Positions 45,801-58,300 of a stretch of 64,000 nt of DNA are shown here, piece by piece; the stretch's first letter is position 1; every line of letters begins with the position of its first letter. The stretch comes from Lunularia cruciata (taxonomy: Eukaryota; Streptophyta; Marchantiopsida; Lunulariales; Lunulariaceae), in assembly GCA_948567375.1 (NCBI GenBank), contig OX419757.1, positions 14,694,001 through 14,758,000 on the forward strand, in the 5' to 3' direction. Made by a program: the position numbers and the translations under genes. The notes under the pieces were generated by a model. The model ran no database searches and was not told the origin of the DNA. It saw only the letters and a list, made by a program, of their open reading frames with translations.

Positions 45801-46257
45801 CAAGAAAATAGAAATGATAACCTTTGGTGTATCACAGCCAACACATAGATAATGTGACCATTGCTATAGATCTGGTCAAACTAGTGTCTGATGCTTTGAC
45901 CTTCAACTGGAGTTATGGAGTGGTAGGGATAATATGGCAGGTGGTAGAGGAGCTCCAAGTCACAAAGGATGAGGTGGTAGTAGAAGATGTATAGTTAGTA
46001 GTGGCCTAGTACCTACCCTTGCTTTTGATATAGCCATAGCTACTCGGATTGAGCAATTAGAGCAAAAATTGGCTGACATGGCCATAGCTTAGAGGAGATC
46101 AGATTTGAGTGCTGAGGCTTCCACTTCTTATGTTGGTGATAAAGATGTCTTGGACTTTATGTGTGGAGCAACATGAGTAGATATATCTGCTATAGTAACT
46201 AAGAGTGCAATTTGTGCTCTAGAGCCTAAAGGATAATCAATGGAGTTGGATCCATAA
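42837..46257 (+). mobile_element. Element E: old 5' fragment (Y repeat, leader, gag) of the element A family
   Basis: Plus-strand orientation. The Y repeat at 42837-43283 starts TCTCATGACATTTG (cf. TGTCACGCCATTTG in A) and ends GATTACA. The leader at 43284-44215 aligns with A's leader, including the tRNA-like module (44032-44110, opposite strand). Gag-like sequence runs from about 44580 to 46257, with LLWDMNKIY, GTIELDDF, the MVEERVVTSGFGRD region near 45545-45590, and zinc-knuckle remnants. Many stops. CpG is almost absent. It ends abruptly against copy B. Confidence 0.85.
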
Positions 46258-46272
46258 AGAGGAAAGACTAGT

Positions 46273-46931
46273 TGTTGTGCATATATACATCATTACACAA
46301 CATACATCATTTTCAACATCATACACTATAGAAGCACAACTCACACATAAGACATACATAAACTCTAAAGTGCCACAATAATCAAATTATTCACAACTCG
46401 GATCAACTGAACTCAGATCAATACTTAATCTGATCCTCAACAACTTGCAAACAATAGGGCACTGATTACAATCAGGCCACACCCACTCTAGCTAAGAGAA
46501 TCCAGGTGATGCTTGCCGGCTTTTTGTCCACTCTAACCAGGAACTCGAAGGCTCAACATCAAAGAAGTAAGCTCTCTAGAGCTGCACTTCCAGGGTATAC
46601 TCCTGATTTTGACCTAGGTCTCATCCCAATGGTCCTGCTGAAGGCACAACCAACGGTACAAATGTTGCAGCTGATGGTGGGCCCCACCATGAAGTCAATA
46701 CCCTAAACAAAAAATCTGACCGTCAGAAAGTAGTCTATGAGTAATTGCCAAAATGCTTCTAACTACTATCATTGGAACTCTAGTGTCGAAGCAATCTAGA
46801 TGTGACACTACAAATGACGTGGCAACTGTCATGCGTATATACATAGTTACACAACATACATTGTTGTCAACATCATACACTATAGAAACACAACTCACAC
46901 ATAAGTCATACATAAACTCTAAAGTGCCACA
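46273..46931 (-). repeat. 3' terminal X-Y-X repeats of element B
   Basis: Outer X 46273-46377, Y 46378-46824, inner X 46827-46931. X starts TGTTGTGCATATATA / TGTCATGCGTATATA and ends GTGCCACA in both. This is the same arrangement as in A, so the layout is a family property rather than an accident of one insertion. Confidence 0.85.
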
Positions 46932-47100
46932 ATCGTCTCCCTAGCTGGAAATTAGGTCCCTCTAACTCTAGATAGCCATCTACTTCAAGTATATGGTATA
47001 CCCTATGATGGGCAAAGATCAAGAGGCCGAGTGCTATGGAGCTCCATTGTTAATTGTTTATCTGCAATCTATACCATATAATTGATGAAGTAGCTATAGG

Positions 47101-47420
47101 TCAAGTACATCTAGGATATAACCATTGTCCTTGAGGAACCACCATGAGGGGAGGAGTCATACATGCCATATGCCATCCTCTTGAACAGCTATCACACACG
47201 AACATAGTAGCAACTCCACCAAAAGAGCCATATAACATACACCTCAAGCCTATAGGTACAAGTGCCAAGCTTGGGTCCAGAGTACCATCAATGTTTGGGA
47301 GGTGGCATGGCATACAATTGTGCACATGATCCTTCCAAACAACACCATCACATCCTTCCAACACAAGGACTCCATATGACAAAACCTCACGGACTTTCAA
47401 GGTAGTGCGGCCTATCAAAA
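47101..47420 (-). pseudogene. Integrase tail and PHD finger of element B
   Basis: Contains TLKVREVLSYGVLVLEG (GPY-like), HLPNIDGTLDPSLAL, and then a PHD finger spaced C-x2-Y-x11-C-x2-C-x4-H-x2-C-x14-Y-x2-C. Two zinc Cys positions are Tyr here (TGT/TGC to TAT/TAC transitions). The Trp two residues before the last pair, diagnostic of PHD fingers, is present. Copy A keeps the first pair as Cys-Cys. Confidence 0.85.
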
Positions 47421-47649
47421 TATCAATTGTTGTTGGTGCTGTCTACTATAGTACATACTCACCTGGATGAAATTGATGGATTGAGGGTCTAGAACCTCCT
47501 CCTCAAATGGTAGCATAGTGTAAGGTATCCCTATGCTGAGCAATTGCCAAGTTCTCAAAGGCCATTGGCATCACTCTTCCAAAGATCTCTGCCCATTGAG
47601 AACATGCACTCACCCATACATTTGGATCATCCAAGTCCAAGACTACAAG

Positions 47650-48770
47650 AGCATCTCAACAAATGGCTGTAGGTAAATCTGGATCTTGTCTATAGTGTAG
47701 AAAGTATAGAGAGAAGGATGCTAAGGAGGCTTGCCATTGAACCAATAGCCCATGGCCAACCAAGGTAACTAGAGGTCCTAATCTCCCAAGTGGCCTCTCT
47801 ACAAACCATACTTTTGCAATCCTCTCTTCATTGTCTGAACCACTCTCTTTGCTAAGCCATCTACCTTAGGGTGATCTCGGGATGTAGTATGATGATCAAT
47901 CAAAGCCTTGTCACACAAGACCTGAAACTCCTCCAAGAACTTTATACCCTGATCAGTCAAAACCTCAATTGGTGCACCAAAATGACTAAGAACTTGATCT
48001 AGGAATGAGTAAGTTGTCTCTTCACTAGACTTGTCAGGAAGTGCCACCAAATCAATCCACTTGGAGAAGTGCTCCACCATCACCAAAACATACGATGATG
48101 TCTCACAATCAACAATAAAGGTCCAACAAAGTCCAAACTCCAATGGTAACCCAATCTCATGATAGGTAATGGGTGTAATTGTGGTGTAGGAGCATTGAAG
48201 GATACTCTAACTTAGTCACAAACCACACATTTGGCAATAAACTAATGTACCTCAATCAACATACCGTGCCACCAATAGTGACTCTGGAGTAAGCTATATG
48301 TACGCTTTACTCCAAAATGGCCTAGCTCCTCATGAGCATGATGGACCAATTGTGGTCTTTGAGATGGAAGTGGTACTACTTGCACTCTCCCATCCTCCCA
48401 TACATGCAAAAGATGTTTGCCTTCCAATCTGAACCGCCTGGCTTGCTGAAAAACACGGTCTCTCTCCTTGGCCCCAACTGTGCCACCCACAACACCAATG
48501 TGAAGATAATCCATCATTAAGACATCACCATGAATGTCTTGCTGAATTGTACTAATATCCTCACTCTCTAGATCTATGACCTCAATAACTCCTCCTATAT
48601 GTGTTGAGAGAGATACCACCAAAGTCTCAAAAAATATACAAAGAAAGGCAAATGCATGCCAACCTGGCACCATCTCCTTATTTGTCTCACCATGCCAACA
48701 TGCTCTAGTTTGATCTTGCTGGTTGGGACATGGGTTTCTACTCAACCCATTTGCATCACAATTCACCACT
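47650..48770 (-). pseudogene. Integrase of element B
   Basis: The zinc region HAHEELGHFGVKRTYSLL is followed by a stop. The catalytic core keeps VLTDQGIKFLEEFQ and DGLAKRVVQ (the acidic third residue appears as Lys, a G-to-A change). Broken by stops, including the TGA at the core/tail border shared with A. Confidence 0.85.
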
Positions 48771-48799
48771 CTAGGTCTATGAACAATCGTGAAATCATA

Positions 48800-50100
48800 C
48801 TCCTATAAAATTAGAGCCCATCGTGCAAACTTCCTTGAAAGCTTGTCGGATCCCACCAACCACTTCAATGGCTGATGATTAGTGATGAGAGTGAAAGGGT
48901 TACCAAATAGGTAACATAAAAATGTTCTAGTGCCCAAACTATTACCAAGCACTCTCCCTCATATGAACTATACTTCACCTCCGCTGAATTGTTGGAGTGA
49001 CTATCATAGACCACCACAAATTCCTTCCCCACATCATCATACTAGGTGAGTACCGCTCCAAGTCCCAACATACTCCAATCAGTATGAACTTGAAATGGTT
49101 GTCCTCTGATTGGTCTCCTCAAAATAAGAGCAGATGTCAACCTCTTCTTGAGCTCTACAAAAGCTCTCTCCGTTTCATCTCCCCAACACCACTCTTGTGT
49201 AAGCTTGGTCAGCTTTGTCAAGGCCTTGGCAATGGCACTAAATCCTCTAACATAGCAGCGATAAAAGTTTACCAACCCAAGGAATGCTCGCACTCTGCTC
49301 ACATCCATAGGCCAAGGAATATGTGAAATAACCTCTACCTTGGTCTATTGAACACCAAGTCCTCTTGGGTAGATAGTGTGACCCAAATACTCAACCTGCT
49401 CATGGAAGAACCTACACTTCCCAAGATGTAATTTGAGTCCATGAGATCTCAACCTCTCAAACACCTCCAACAACTGTCTCTCATGCTCCTCCACAATAGT
49501 GCTATAGACCAAAATGTAATCAATATAACATCGATCAAAATCAAATCCAGCTAGGATCCTATCCATGACCCTCTAGAACTCAATGGGAGCATTCTTTAAC
49601 CTAAATGGTAAGAACCTCCATTACTATAACACATCCTTACCGTGAGGATCAATAGCCCAAAATGTTGTCTTGGACTTATCCTCCTCTCTGATTGGCAAAT
49701 AATGATATCCCAATCAACAATCCAAAGTACTGAAGACCTTTGCATGCCCAATTGCATCAAAAATCTCCTCTAATGTAGGCATGGCATACCAATCAGCATT
49801 GATATGTCGGTTGATAGGATGGTAATCTCCACACATCTGCCTATCTGTGTAGTTTCCATGCATATCCTTCTTGGTTGGCATCACTATAGTTGATGCATAC
49901 TCTCTATGTGAGATCTCCACCAAACCAGCCTCAAAAAGGTCTATACTCCGACTCTAAATCAATGTCCTCTCCATATCACTATAGTGATAAGGATATCGGA
50001 AAACTGGTGTATTGCTAGTCAACTCAATCTATATACAAGGTCCCTTTAGAGCATCCAAATCCTTCATACTAAAGGCAAAACAACTCATTTAGCTCCTCAA
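48800..50100 (-). pseudogene. Reverse transcriptase and RNase H of element B
   Basis: MCGDYHPINRHI and STLDC (about 49880-49715), an RT catalytic box reading CYIDYILVYS (Asp to Tyr, so inactive; about 49530-49500), LHLGKCRFFHEQVEYLG, FLGLVNFYRCYV, and SMLGLGAVLT. Multiple stops. Confidence 0.88.
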
Positions 50101-50559
50101 GAACCTCCAAACTCTTCGTCTTTCCTCTCCAATAAGCTTGGGTCCAAGATCTAGTTCCCAAGTATCTTTTGTAACTGTAGTAGGAGTGGAAGACGTACTG
50201 ACTGGCTACTACACTGGGCCCTTAGGAGCAATAGTGTCATGGTCCCTAACCACTAGAGGTCCCAACCTCTATGTGAAAAACTCCCTCCACTATGGCTGTA
50301 AGCTCCACACGTCCTCTAGCTGCATCCCAAGTGGACCAAGAGTGTAATCCAAGTAGCCCATGCTCACCTGGATGGACTCCAAGTAGACCACTCTTCCTAG
50401 TAGCTACTGGCTGTGTCCCAAGAATACCATGTCCACTCGGTCCATTGCTCCTAACATGTGCCTAAATTGTCTCGATAGGCACAAGGCTCACAAGTGTTCG
50501 AGTGGTGATGCCTATCAAGTGCATCTTATGCTACTTTGCCAAGCCAAGGCTCACAATCT

Positions 50560-51650
50560 AGGTCAAACAGTTCAGGTCCATAGCCCAACCTAACACCTAC
50601 ACCTTGGATGCCTCTAACACTACTAGAACAACAATAATACCGGTGCAAAAACCCATCAATTGCTCTCTCTCATCGGTGTTGGGCTCCACTAATTGCTATG
50701 ATTATGAGTCCCAAACAAGTCCAGATCATCCCTCTCAAAAAGCATGAGAGCCTAGGAAACTCATGAGTGTAGGAAATGCGGCTCTAGGCTATCCAACTAG
50801 GTTCACCACTGCCATAGGTGACCTATCAGCCACTACCACTGTCTAAGACTGCCGCTCAACATCAAAGATATCATCAACAAGGATGTGGTCTAGTTGTTGA
50901 ATCCTATCATATGCATGTTGTAGAACCTCATTAGGTAAGAGGTTTGTCCACCAAAGACAAAGACAATGAGCTCGTGATCCCACTTTGGTTGCATCTAAAA
51001 ATATAGCAGGTCCCATCCAAGAATGGACCTGATGTGTACTTGCCACCACTCTGGTGAAACAATCACCCATCAAAGGAACGTTCTCCAAAAGGTAAGTTGG
51101 AGAAATGGACTGATGAATCTAGAGATGTTGTAGTATCCATAACATCTCCCAAAACACACCAAAATGAGGATCCTAAAGACCTAAACCTTGGCCAACACGT
51201 GTATGTCCCTAACATGGCCATCCAAAAATCACCAAGTGAACAAGCCCATGTCTCTCTAGATCATGCGCCTCTAGTAAGGAAATGTTTGCTTGTAGGGCCT
51301 TTTGGTAACCTTTGACTGCTAAAATTGGTAATAAGTCTGGATATTGATAGGCCAAGTGTACCACATGATGTAGAGAGACTCACTTAGCAGTCTCATCTCT
51401 CTCCACATACAAGTACCTCTGTACTCATATACCCGCTTGTAGGACCGTAGCTAGTCCGGTGCTTATCCCACCAAACAACTCCAATAGACATATCCCCTCT
51501 ATTGGATACTGCCAAGCAATGAGTGTAGTATCTAGAGGTGTCAAAGTAATCAACTCTGGAGGCTCATCCTCACACTCATCTCTTGATGGTACAAAGGCTC
51601 CACTCCAAGCTTGTTGCACCAATTGATCTATATGCTTTTGCAATGTCTCC
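50560..51650 (-). pseudogene. C5-DNA methyltransferase domain of element B
   Basis: Motif I LLELFGGISTGLATV (about 51490-51445) is intact. In motif IV the codon after the catalytic Cys is TAG (WPC-stop-GHTR, about 51215). Motif VI YLLENVPLMGD, a motif VIII region reading ATKVGSRAHCLCLWWTN, and a motif X region are still readable. The nonsense position in A between motifs IV and VI is CAG here. Independent damage in two copies implies a formerly intact domain. Confidence 0.85.
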
Positions 51651-51949
51651 TCTGAACTTCACAATAGAACATCCAAGGTGGATGAAACAATCTCACTTGC
51701 ACTCCAAATCCAAGTGATCTCTTCTGGTATGAGAGTATCCTCTGCATGGGCATTCTTCTCCAATAAATCACCAGGCCAGGTAACTGCACCACTGAAAGCT
51801 GAAACTGATGTTGCCATAGTCCCGAACGATAGTGAGCCAAGACTACCACTACTGAAGCATACTAGTAGGCAACATACCCATCCCTCACCAGACTGCCAAC
51901 CTGGTCTATAAGAAGCTGTCTCCTCCCAATAGTCAATACTGAAACCCAT

Positions 51950-52684
51950 GGGGTATAACATTGCTCTCCCAACTAGCACATCATATGACTCAGCTATTGT
52001 CGCAATAGCCTGAGCTCTCACCATTGAGCTATCAATCGGATGACCAAGCTGAACCTAGACAACAAGCTCCCCACGTGTGATGTACTACATCAAACCACCA
52101 CCTAGAGATGTTTGGATCTAAAATGGACACCTCTCTACATTGGTCTTCCGTAACTCCAGAGCGACTATTGCAACCTTCTCCAATATAAAGGGCTATGCAC
52201 CAGAGTCTAACAAGACTCTTTGTGGTGTATAGACCTTCCCTAAAGGTCCCACCAAATGAAAAATCCCCCTCTAGTTATCCAATAGGACAACACCAAGTGT
52301 AAACCATGCTCTCTCAAAGGCCAGTCTAGTTGGCAACTCCTCCATTCTAGCCATTATTGCCTGCCATAACCATTCATTGCTGAACGGATCCCATGCTCCT
52401 CAACCAAGTCCGCTCTACTATCAACCACCTCTGCTCTACTAGTAGGAACTACATCATCCCTACTCTCACAAAGTGTGGCAGCCAACCAGAACACTAGGGC
52501 TGGGTCAACTCCCAATGTAAACATGTCACTGGTTGAAAACAAAGAGCATTGTATAATTAGGTGAGCCGCTCCCAACATCATGCTAGACTCAGTTTGTGTA
52601 GTAGCAAGTGGTTGACTAGCAAGTAGTCTATCATGTAATCCATCACCACCTACCATACCTGCACTAGGACGTCTAGGAGCCATG
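51950..52684 (-). pseudogene. Protease region of element B
   Basis: The active-site RVLLDSGA is readable (about 52220-52197), with a stop replacing the Gln after LLDN. The upstream segment (52683-52354) is in a different frame, as in A. Confidence 0.75.
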
Positions 52685-52689
52685 GATGT

Positions 52690-55169
52690 TGTCTACAATG
52701 CCTCAGATAGCATAAAAGATTGGGGAAGTTTGACTTATCTCCCAACCTCTCCTCTCTATGGGTCCAATTCCACTGATGCTCCTCTAGGCTCTAGAGCACA
52801 TACTACACTCCTAGTCACTGCTACAGATGCATCCACCTATGATGCTCAGCACATGAAGTCCAAAGCATCTCTATCACCAACATATGAGGTGGAAGCCTCA
52901 CCACCCAAATCTGATCTCCTCTGAGCAATGGCTATACTAGCCAATCTCTGCTCCAACTACTCAATCCGAGTAGCCATAGTTGTATCAGAGTAAGGGTAGG
53001 TACTGCACCTCTACTAGGTGTAGATCCTCTACCACCACCTCGTCCTCCATGAACAAGAGCTCCTCTACTACCTACCATAGCAGCCCTACCACTCCGTAAC
53101 TGGGGGTGTAGGTCAAAGCACCAGTCACTAGTGTGACCAAATCTATAGCAATGCTCACATTGCCTCTATGTTGACTGTGATGCACCCAAGGTATTAGGTC
53201 CACTGCCCTAAGTACACTCTCTCTGATGGTGAGGTCCACCACAAGTCCAACAAGCAACACCACTACTCACTGGTTGTTGCTGACCAAAAATGAAGGTAAG
53301 GGTCTAACTCCACTAGGCCCCCCACTCGCTCCATAGGATCTAAGCTATCCACTCTATCCTCAAAAACCAATAGGGCGTGGTGCACTTTGCTGCACTCTAG
53401 AAGAAGTAACAGTTGTGGATGAGGTCTCTTTATCAAATCCAGATGTCACCACCCTCACCTCCACCATGTTGAGCTCAATATGCTCAGCCAAACCAAAGAC
53501 CATTGCCAAAGTAGACAAAGTAGCTTATAACAATGTAGCATCATGAACTCTACGTCACTACTCCTTGTCTAGTATCCCATACCAAAATAGAACTGTCTGG
53601 GCCTCAATAACTCCTTGAGTGAAACTGATCAGCCGCCTCATGCAAATGTATGTCTTGCGTAGGCTCTCACCAGCCTTCCGCTGGAACCCTACAAACTCCT
53701 TAGCTTGTCAGTCCTATGAGCTGGCTTGTCTCTCACTCAGTATGAACCTCTGATGGCTATTTATGGTAGATCACCATGGACTAAAAAGGCAAGGAACCCC
53801 AACTCCATCATACTCCTCCAAGGCTAATACTCCAAGACTCAAGACATTGCTCACTAGAGAACTCAATGAGTGAGAGATAGTTGCAAATGAAAGGATGATG
53901 AGTACCTCCTCACTCCTTGTTTATATACTTGTTAAATAGTTACGTACCAAAGTTACTAATTACTGCAATAACTCAAGTTACTAGACTAAAAGTCAAGTAA
54001 AGTCAAAAAGTAGAAAGGAATATATATTCACATGGGCATATTCCACTAGCATGTGGTCTCATCTTGACCCAACCACTAAGTCAAGGATTCATTCACATGG
54101 GCTATCCTTGGACTATAGAAGACTCCAAAACAAAAATGCTTGCGGGCCCAAGAATTCTCAACTCTTTCCTCAAAGCCAAACACCTAGGAATAATACCAAG
54201 TCAACACACTAGAATCCAAAATAGTGGTGCTCATCTTTTCCACTTCCTCTAAAGTAACATCCTCTCTATCTTAGCTGTGACTAACTTTAGCTAATCATGA
54301 CTAATGTAGAACCATCATTTATCTCTATATAAATAATATCTCTCAAGTACTTGTAATACCAAGCTAAATATCACAATACCACACACATGCACAAATGGGT
54401 GTTACAGTCCGCACTCCCTAGTAGTTATGCCTCAAACACTGGAAGAACTCTACCATGGGGTTAACTTGGGTACCACACCACCTCCTGCACAATACCTCCA
54501 CTTATGGTAATACTATCTCCATCTAGTGTACCTCCACTAACTCCACCAACACTACTTGAGCTAGATCGTGAGTACAACTGATCTACTCCTAGCAATTGAG
54601 CCTAAAGTGATAGAGACATAGTTTGGAGACCAATATTGTCTCCATAACTCAATCTCCTCCACATGAGCTCTCCTAAACTCATGGTAGTCATCCATTGGCA
54701 GACCTTCCAAGTGCTGAAACAACCCTTTCCATGTCATGAAGGGCATAAACAAAGTTGGGTTCTGCATCTGCTGCAAATCACACCAACTATCAAACTCTTG
54801 GATGAAGTCATCCAACTCAAGGGTACCCATTGTACCAGAGTAAAGCCTAGGACCTTTGGAGGCCCCATAAATCTCATCCATGTCCCACAACAATAGTGTA
54901 GACATGCCAAGTGCACTCTCAACTGAATCAGCTCTTGTGTCAAACTCCAACTTAGAGTCAATCTCCTCCCTCACTACGACTCGAGATACAGGCTGATATT
55001 GAGCGTCACTTTGAGTAAACCCACTATGTACTACAAGGCTATCTCCTCTAGAATCCCCAAAGAACTCCGTTGTGACAAAGTAACCGCAATTGCAACCGTA
55101 AACTAAAACCACAAAATGTAATCGCAAACCGCAACCGCAAGTACCCCACCAAGTGCCAACACCAACCAA
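52690..55169 (-). pseudogene. gag of element B, interrupted by a solo-LTR-like insertion
   Basis: The N-terminal part (55169-54561) is an open frame with LLWDMDEIYGASKG and DDYHEFRRAH. The C-terminal part (53714-52690) has decayed zinc knuckles. The two are separated by the insertion at 53715-54406. It ends in the same UAG as A. Confidence 0.85.
53715..54406 (-). mobile_element. Solo-LTR-like insertion in element B gag
   Basis: Comparison with A shows 692 extra bp between agcttgtcagtcc and gcactcccta. GTCC (53711-53714 and 54407-54410; possibly CAGTCC with neighbouring bases) flanks it on both sides. On the minus strand it begins TGTAACACCC, a common plant gypsy LTR start, and has a TATA-like tttatatagag. 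No internal coding region, so it looks like a solo LTR of another family. Its far end (CTCATA) is not a perfect CA. Confidence 0.75.
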
Positions 55170-55384
55170 GCACCACCAAGTGCCAAAACTAACAAAATGC
55201 TACCCACTAATATAACTCTAACTAAGACAACTACACTAGGGGCAAGGGCAACCTATAACTTGCCATCACAACACGCATTCTCACGGTCTACAGGTCATCA
55301 CTTCCTGCCTCATCAAAGAGAAACAAAGATAGTCTGACTAGTCATCACTCCAGCCTCACTACCCAGAGTACACCAGAGTACCTA

Positions 55385-58300
55385 TGGTGCCCACATTTTT
55401 TGTTTTTTTCAGAGTAAAGGAGAAGAAGTGTATAGAGAAGTCGGATTGTGCCTAAATGGCCGAAGAAGGCAAAGAAAAGAGTCTTCGGGATCAAACCCAA
55501 AGTAAAGTGACTTCAGGTCATAAGGCAAAGTATTCAGAAATGCCCTGTCAGCATACAACCCAAAGTAAATTGTCTTCAGATTGGGGGGAGCTCAACCCGA
55601 GGCAAAGACAGTCTAACAACCTTTTGTCGGGGCAAGAAATTCAAGAAGGGGCCATTTGAAAACTAGCGGCTCATACGCGCAAAGGTTGATTGATAGTGAC
55701 CGGTGCATGTTAGAGGTGTGATTTCTCGGTAGGAACTCGAAGTGACGGAAGATGAAGAAGTGCAACTCTATAAAAATCAAACTTGCAATGACGAAATGTC
55801 AAGCAATTTTCCTTCGCCGTTGAGGAGTTGTCTTGCAGGTGATCAGGGAAAGGGAAATAGAGTTGGACTCGTGTTCGTGCACAAGGGAGAAGTCACAAGA
55901 GTGAAATCGAGAGAGTGAGAAGGTAGAAGAGATGGGAGGAGGGAAGAAGAACTCCAAATTTGTAGTGAGAAATCATGCGATCTGGAGGTTAGATGTGATA
56001 GCAAGGATCAAAGTCTTGAGCTGACTTTGGATCACATTTCAAGCAAGGAACTAGAATGTAAGTTTTCTAGGATTCATGACAGAGATCATCGAGAGTAAGT
56101 GTCTCGATGGACCTGAGGAAGAGGGGAAGAGAGGAAATCCAGCTCGCTGGACAGAGTCGGATTGGAGACTTGTACTCGGGAAGGAAGCAAGCTCAAAGCA
56201 AGGAGCCACGTTCTTGGGAAAGGGAGAGATAGCTCAAGAGACCCAGGAGGTGAGAGATGCCTTCTTGTCAAAACGGATGAAGAATGGGTACAAGGTTGAG
56301 AGCTACAAAGACCCTATGAAGAGAGGGATTGTGAGTGCTCTCATGGCAATCTTGAAGCCAAAGAGAACAACTTATGTGATGAAACACCAAGCGGTGTTCT
56401 TCCATAAGTTGTTTGCAGGAGAACCAATCAATTGGGCGAGGTGTTTTCACGAGAGAACAAGGCAAATGGTGTGGAATTTGCGGGATAAGTCGCCTCCATA
56501 CTACATCGTGCCGTTTGCAGCACACTTCTACCTCGGGCTCAACTTGCTGAACTTGGCAGAGCGGACTGGGATGGTGTTGCACTTCCATCTTGATGTGCGA
56601 AAGGAGGTTGATGTCGAGGAGCAGCAATACATCTTGCAGATCAAGAGCACCGACAACTACTACACAAAGATAGGGAAGAACGTGGAGGTCGTAGTGAGTA
56701 CCCCGACAAAGAAGAGAGGTCGGCAAGGTGAAGCCAAAGAAAGCAAGAAACCTCGGAAGATGCAGAGAAGTAACCCGAGGTGAGGTATGGTGGTGATTGA
56801 GTCGGAGGATGAGGGCTCAGAAGGAGATGCCGAGCTCAAAATAGAAGACTCGGAACACGAGGAGTAGCCGGAGCTAACGTTGCAGAGTGGAGGTACAAGT
56901 AGCAATAGTGATGAAGGTGGAGAGATGACATTGGCGCCAATGGCTGAAGAATAGGAAGAAGAAGTGCAAGTAGAGTTGGAAGCCGAAGACAATACACAAT
57001 TGGAAGACAAAGTAATTGTGCCCAAAGAAAAGAAGATCGAAGTACAACAAGGAGTTCACTTGCAACGTAAGGCGAAGTGTAAAGATGGGCCGAGTAAAGC
57101 AAAGGAAGAGGTTGAAGAAAGCAGAGGCAGTGAGGCGTCAATCCCGATACAAAGACTGCAAAGGAGAAGGCGAGTATCGGGTGAAGAAGAGGTAAGGAAG
57201 GAGATTTCTACGCAGAAAGAAGTAGGTGCGAGAAATGGAGTGGAGTACCTGCAGGAGATTGTGTGTCCTTTGTTAGTGAAGTTGGAGCACAAGAAGAGGG
57301 AGATGCAATAGACATGTCCGGAGGTAAAGATTGTATTGCAGGTATTGGCAAGATTAGAAGAAGAGAACTCGGAGTTGAAGAAGAGTGTAACCCGAGGTGA
57401 GGAGGAAAGGGAAGAACTGTGAGCGGAGGCAGTAGAGAGAAGTCAGGTAATTGAAGACCTAAAGAGGGAAGTGAGCTATCGAGAGGATCTTGCGAGGAAG
57501 AGTGACATAGCAAGAGAGAGACAAGTAGCAGAGTATGAAATCTTGAAGCAGCAGTTTGCTGATTCAAGAGTAGAACTTATCCATGCTATGGCAAGGGTAG
57601 CAGCGAAGGATCAAGAGCTCGATAGAGTGATGGAGAGTATGGAAGAGAAGAAGCAACTCTGGCAAAGAGAGTTGGCTGCACGGTATAGGGAAGAAGAGAG
57701 ATTACGAGAGTTACTTCGTAATCAAGAGGAGAAGGTTATACAGAAGGAGAAAGAGAAGGAGACAGTGAAAGCCGAGTTTGAGGCAGAGTTGGCAATGTAT
57801 CGAGAGGACTGGCTTGCAGATCAGGAATGAGAAAGGAAGACATGGTTGGAGCCATTGAAGGAGATTGTCCTCAGGGTGAACACAATGTTGAGTACAGAAG
57901 CCAACGTTCGAATTGAAGAAGCGAGACTGCACGAGTTGAAGTTGTTGGTGCAAGAGACGAGGCAAAGACAGGCAAAAGACATTGATATGAATGTCTTGTT
58001 GATTAAGTTAAGAACTCATGTAGACAAAAATATTTTAGAGGTAGAGGATAACATTTCAATTAGATTAGACTTAGTGAAAATAGAGCTAGAAAAACTTTGG
58101 AGGGATGTTAGAGCAAAACCTAAAGTAGATAACATAGGAGTCCAAATGTCTTCGGATTTGACATTTGACACTTTAGAGAAGAGTAGGTCGGGAGATAAGG
58201 AGTTAGATAGATTACCCACTAGTGGAATTTCAGATCAGGAAAGAGAATTGCTGGATCTAGTAGAAGAAGTAGAAGATGTGAAACCCGAGGATAGAGTAGT

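Larger units (their letters stand above)
46273..55384 (-). mobile_element. Element B: second long copy of the DNMT-encoding gypsy family
   Basis: Same order as A on the minus strand: X (46273-46377), Y (46378-46824), X (46827-46931), PHD/integrase tail (47101-47420), integrase (47650-48700), RNase H and RT (48800-50100), linker, methyltransferase (50560-51530), protease (about 51950-52400), gag (52680-55169), leader. The right end is cut in the leader at 55384 by element D, so its 5' Y repeat is missing. More stops and fewer CpG than A. Confidence 0.9.
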
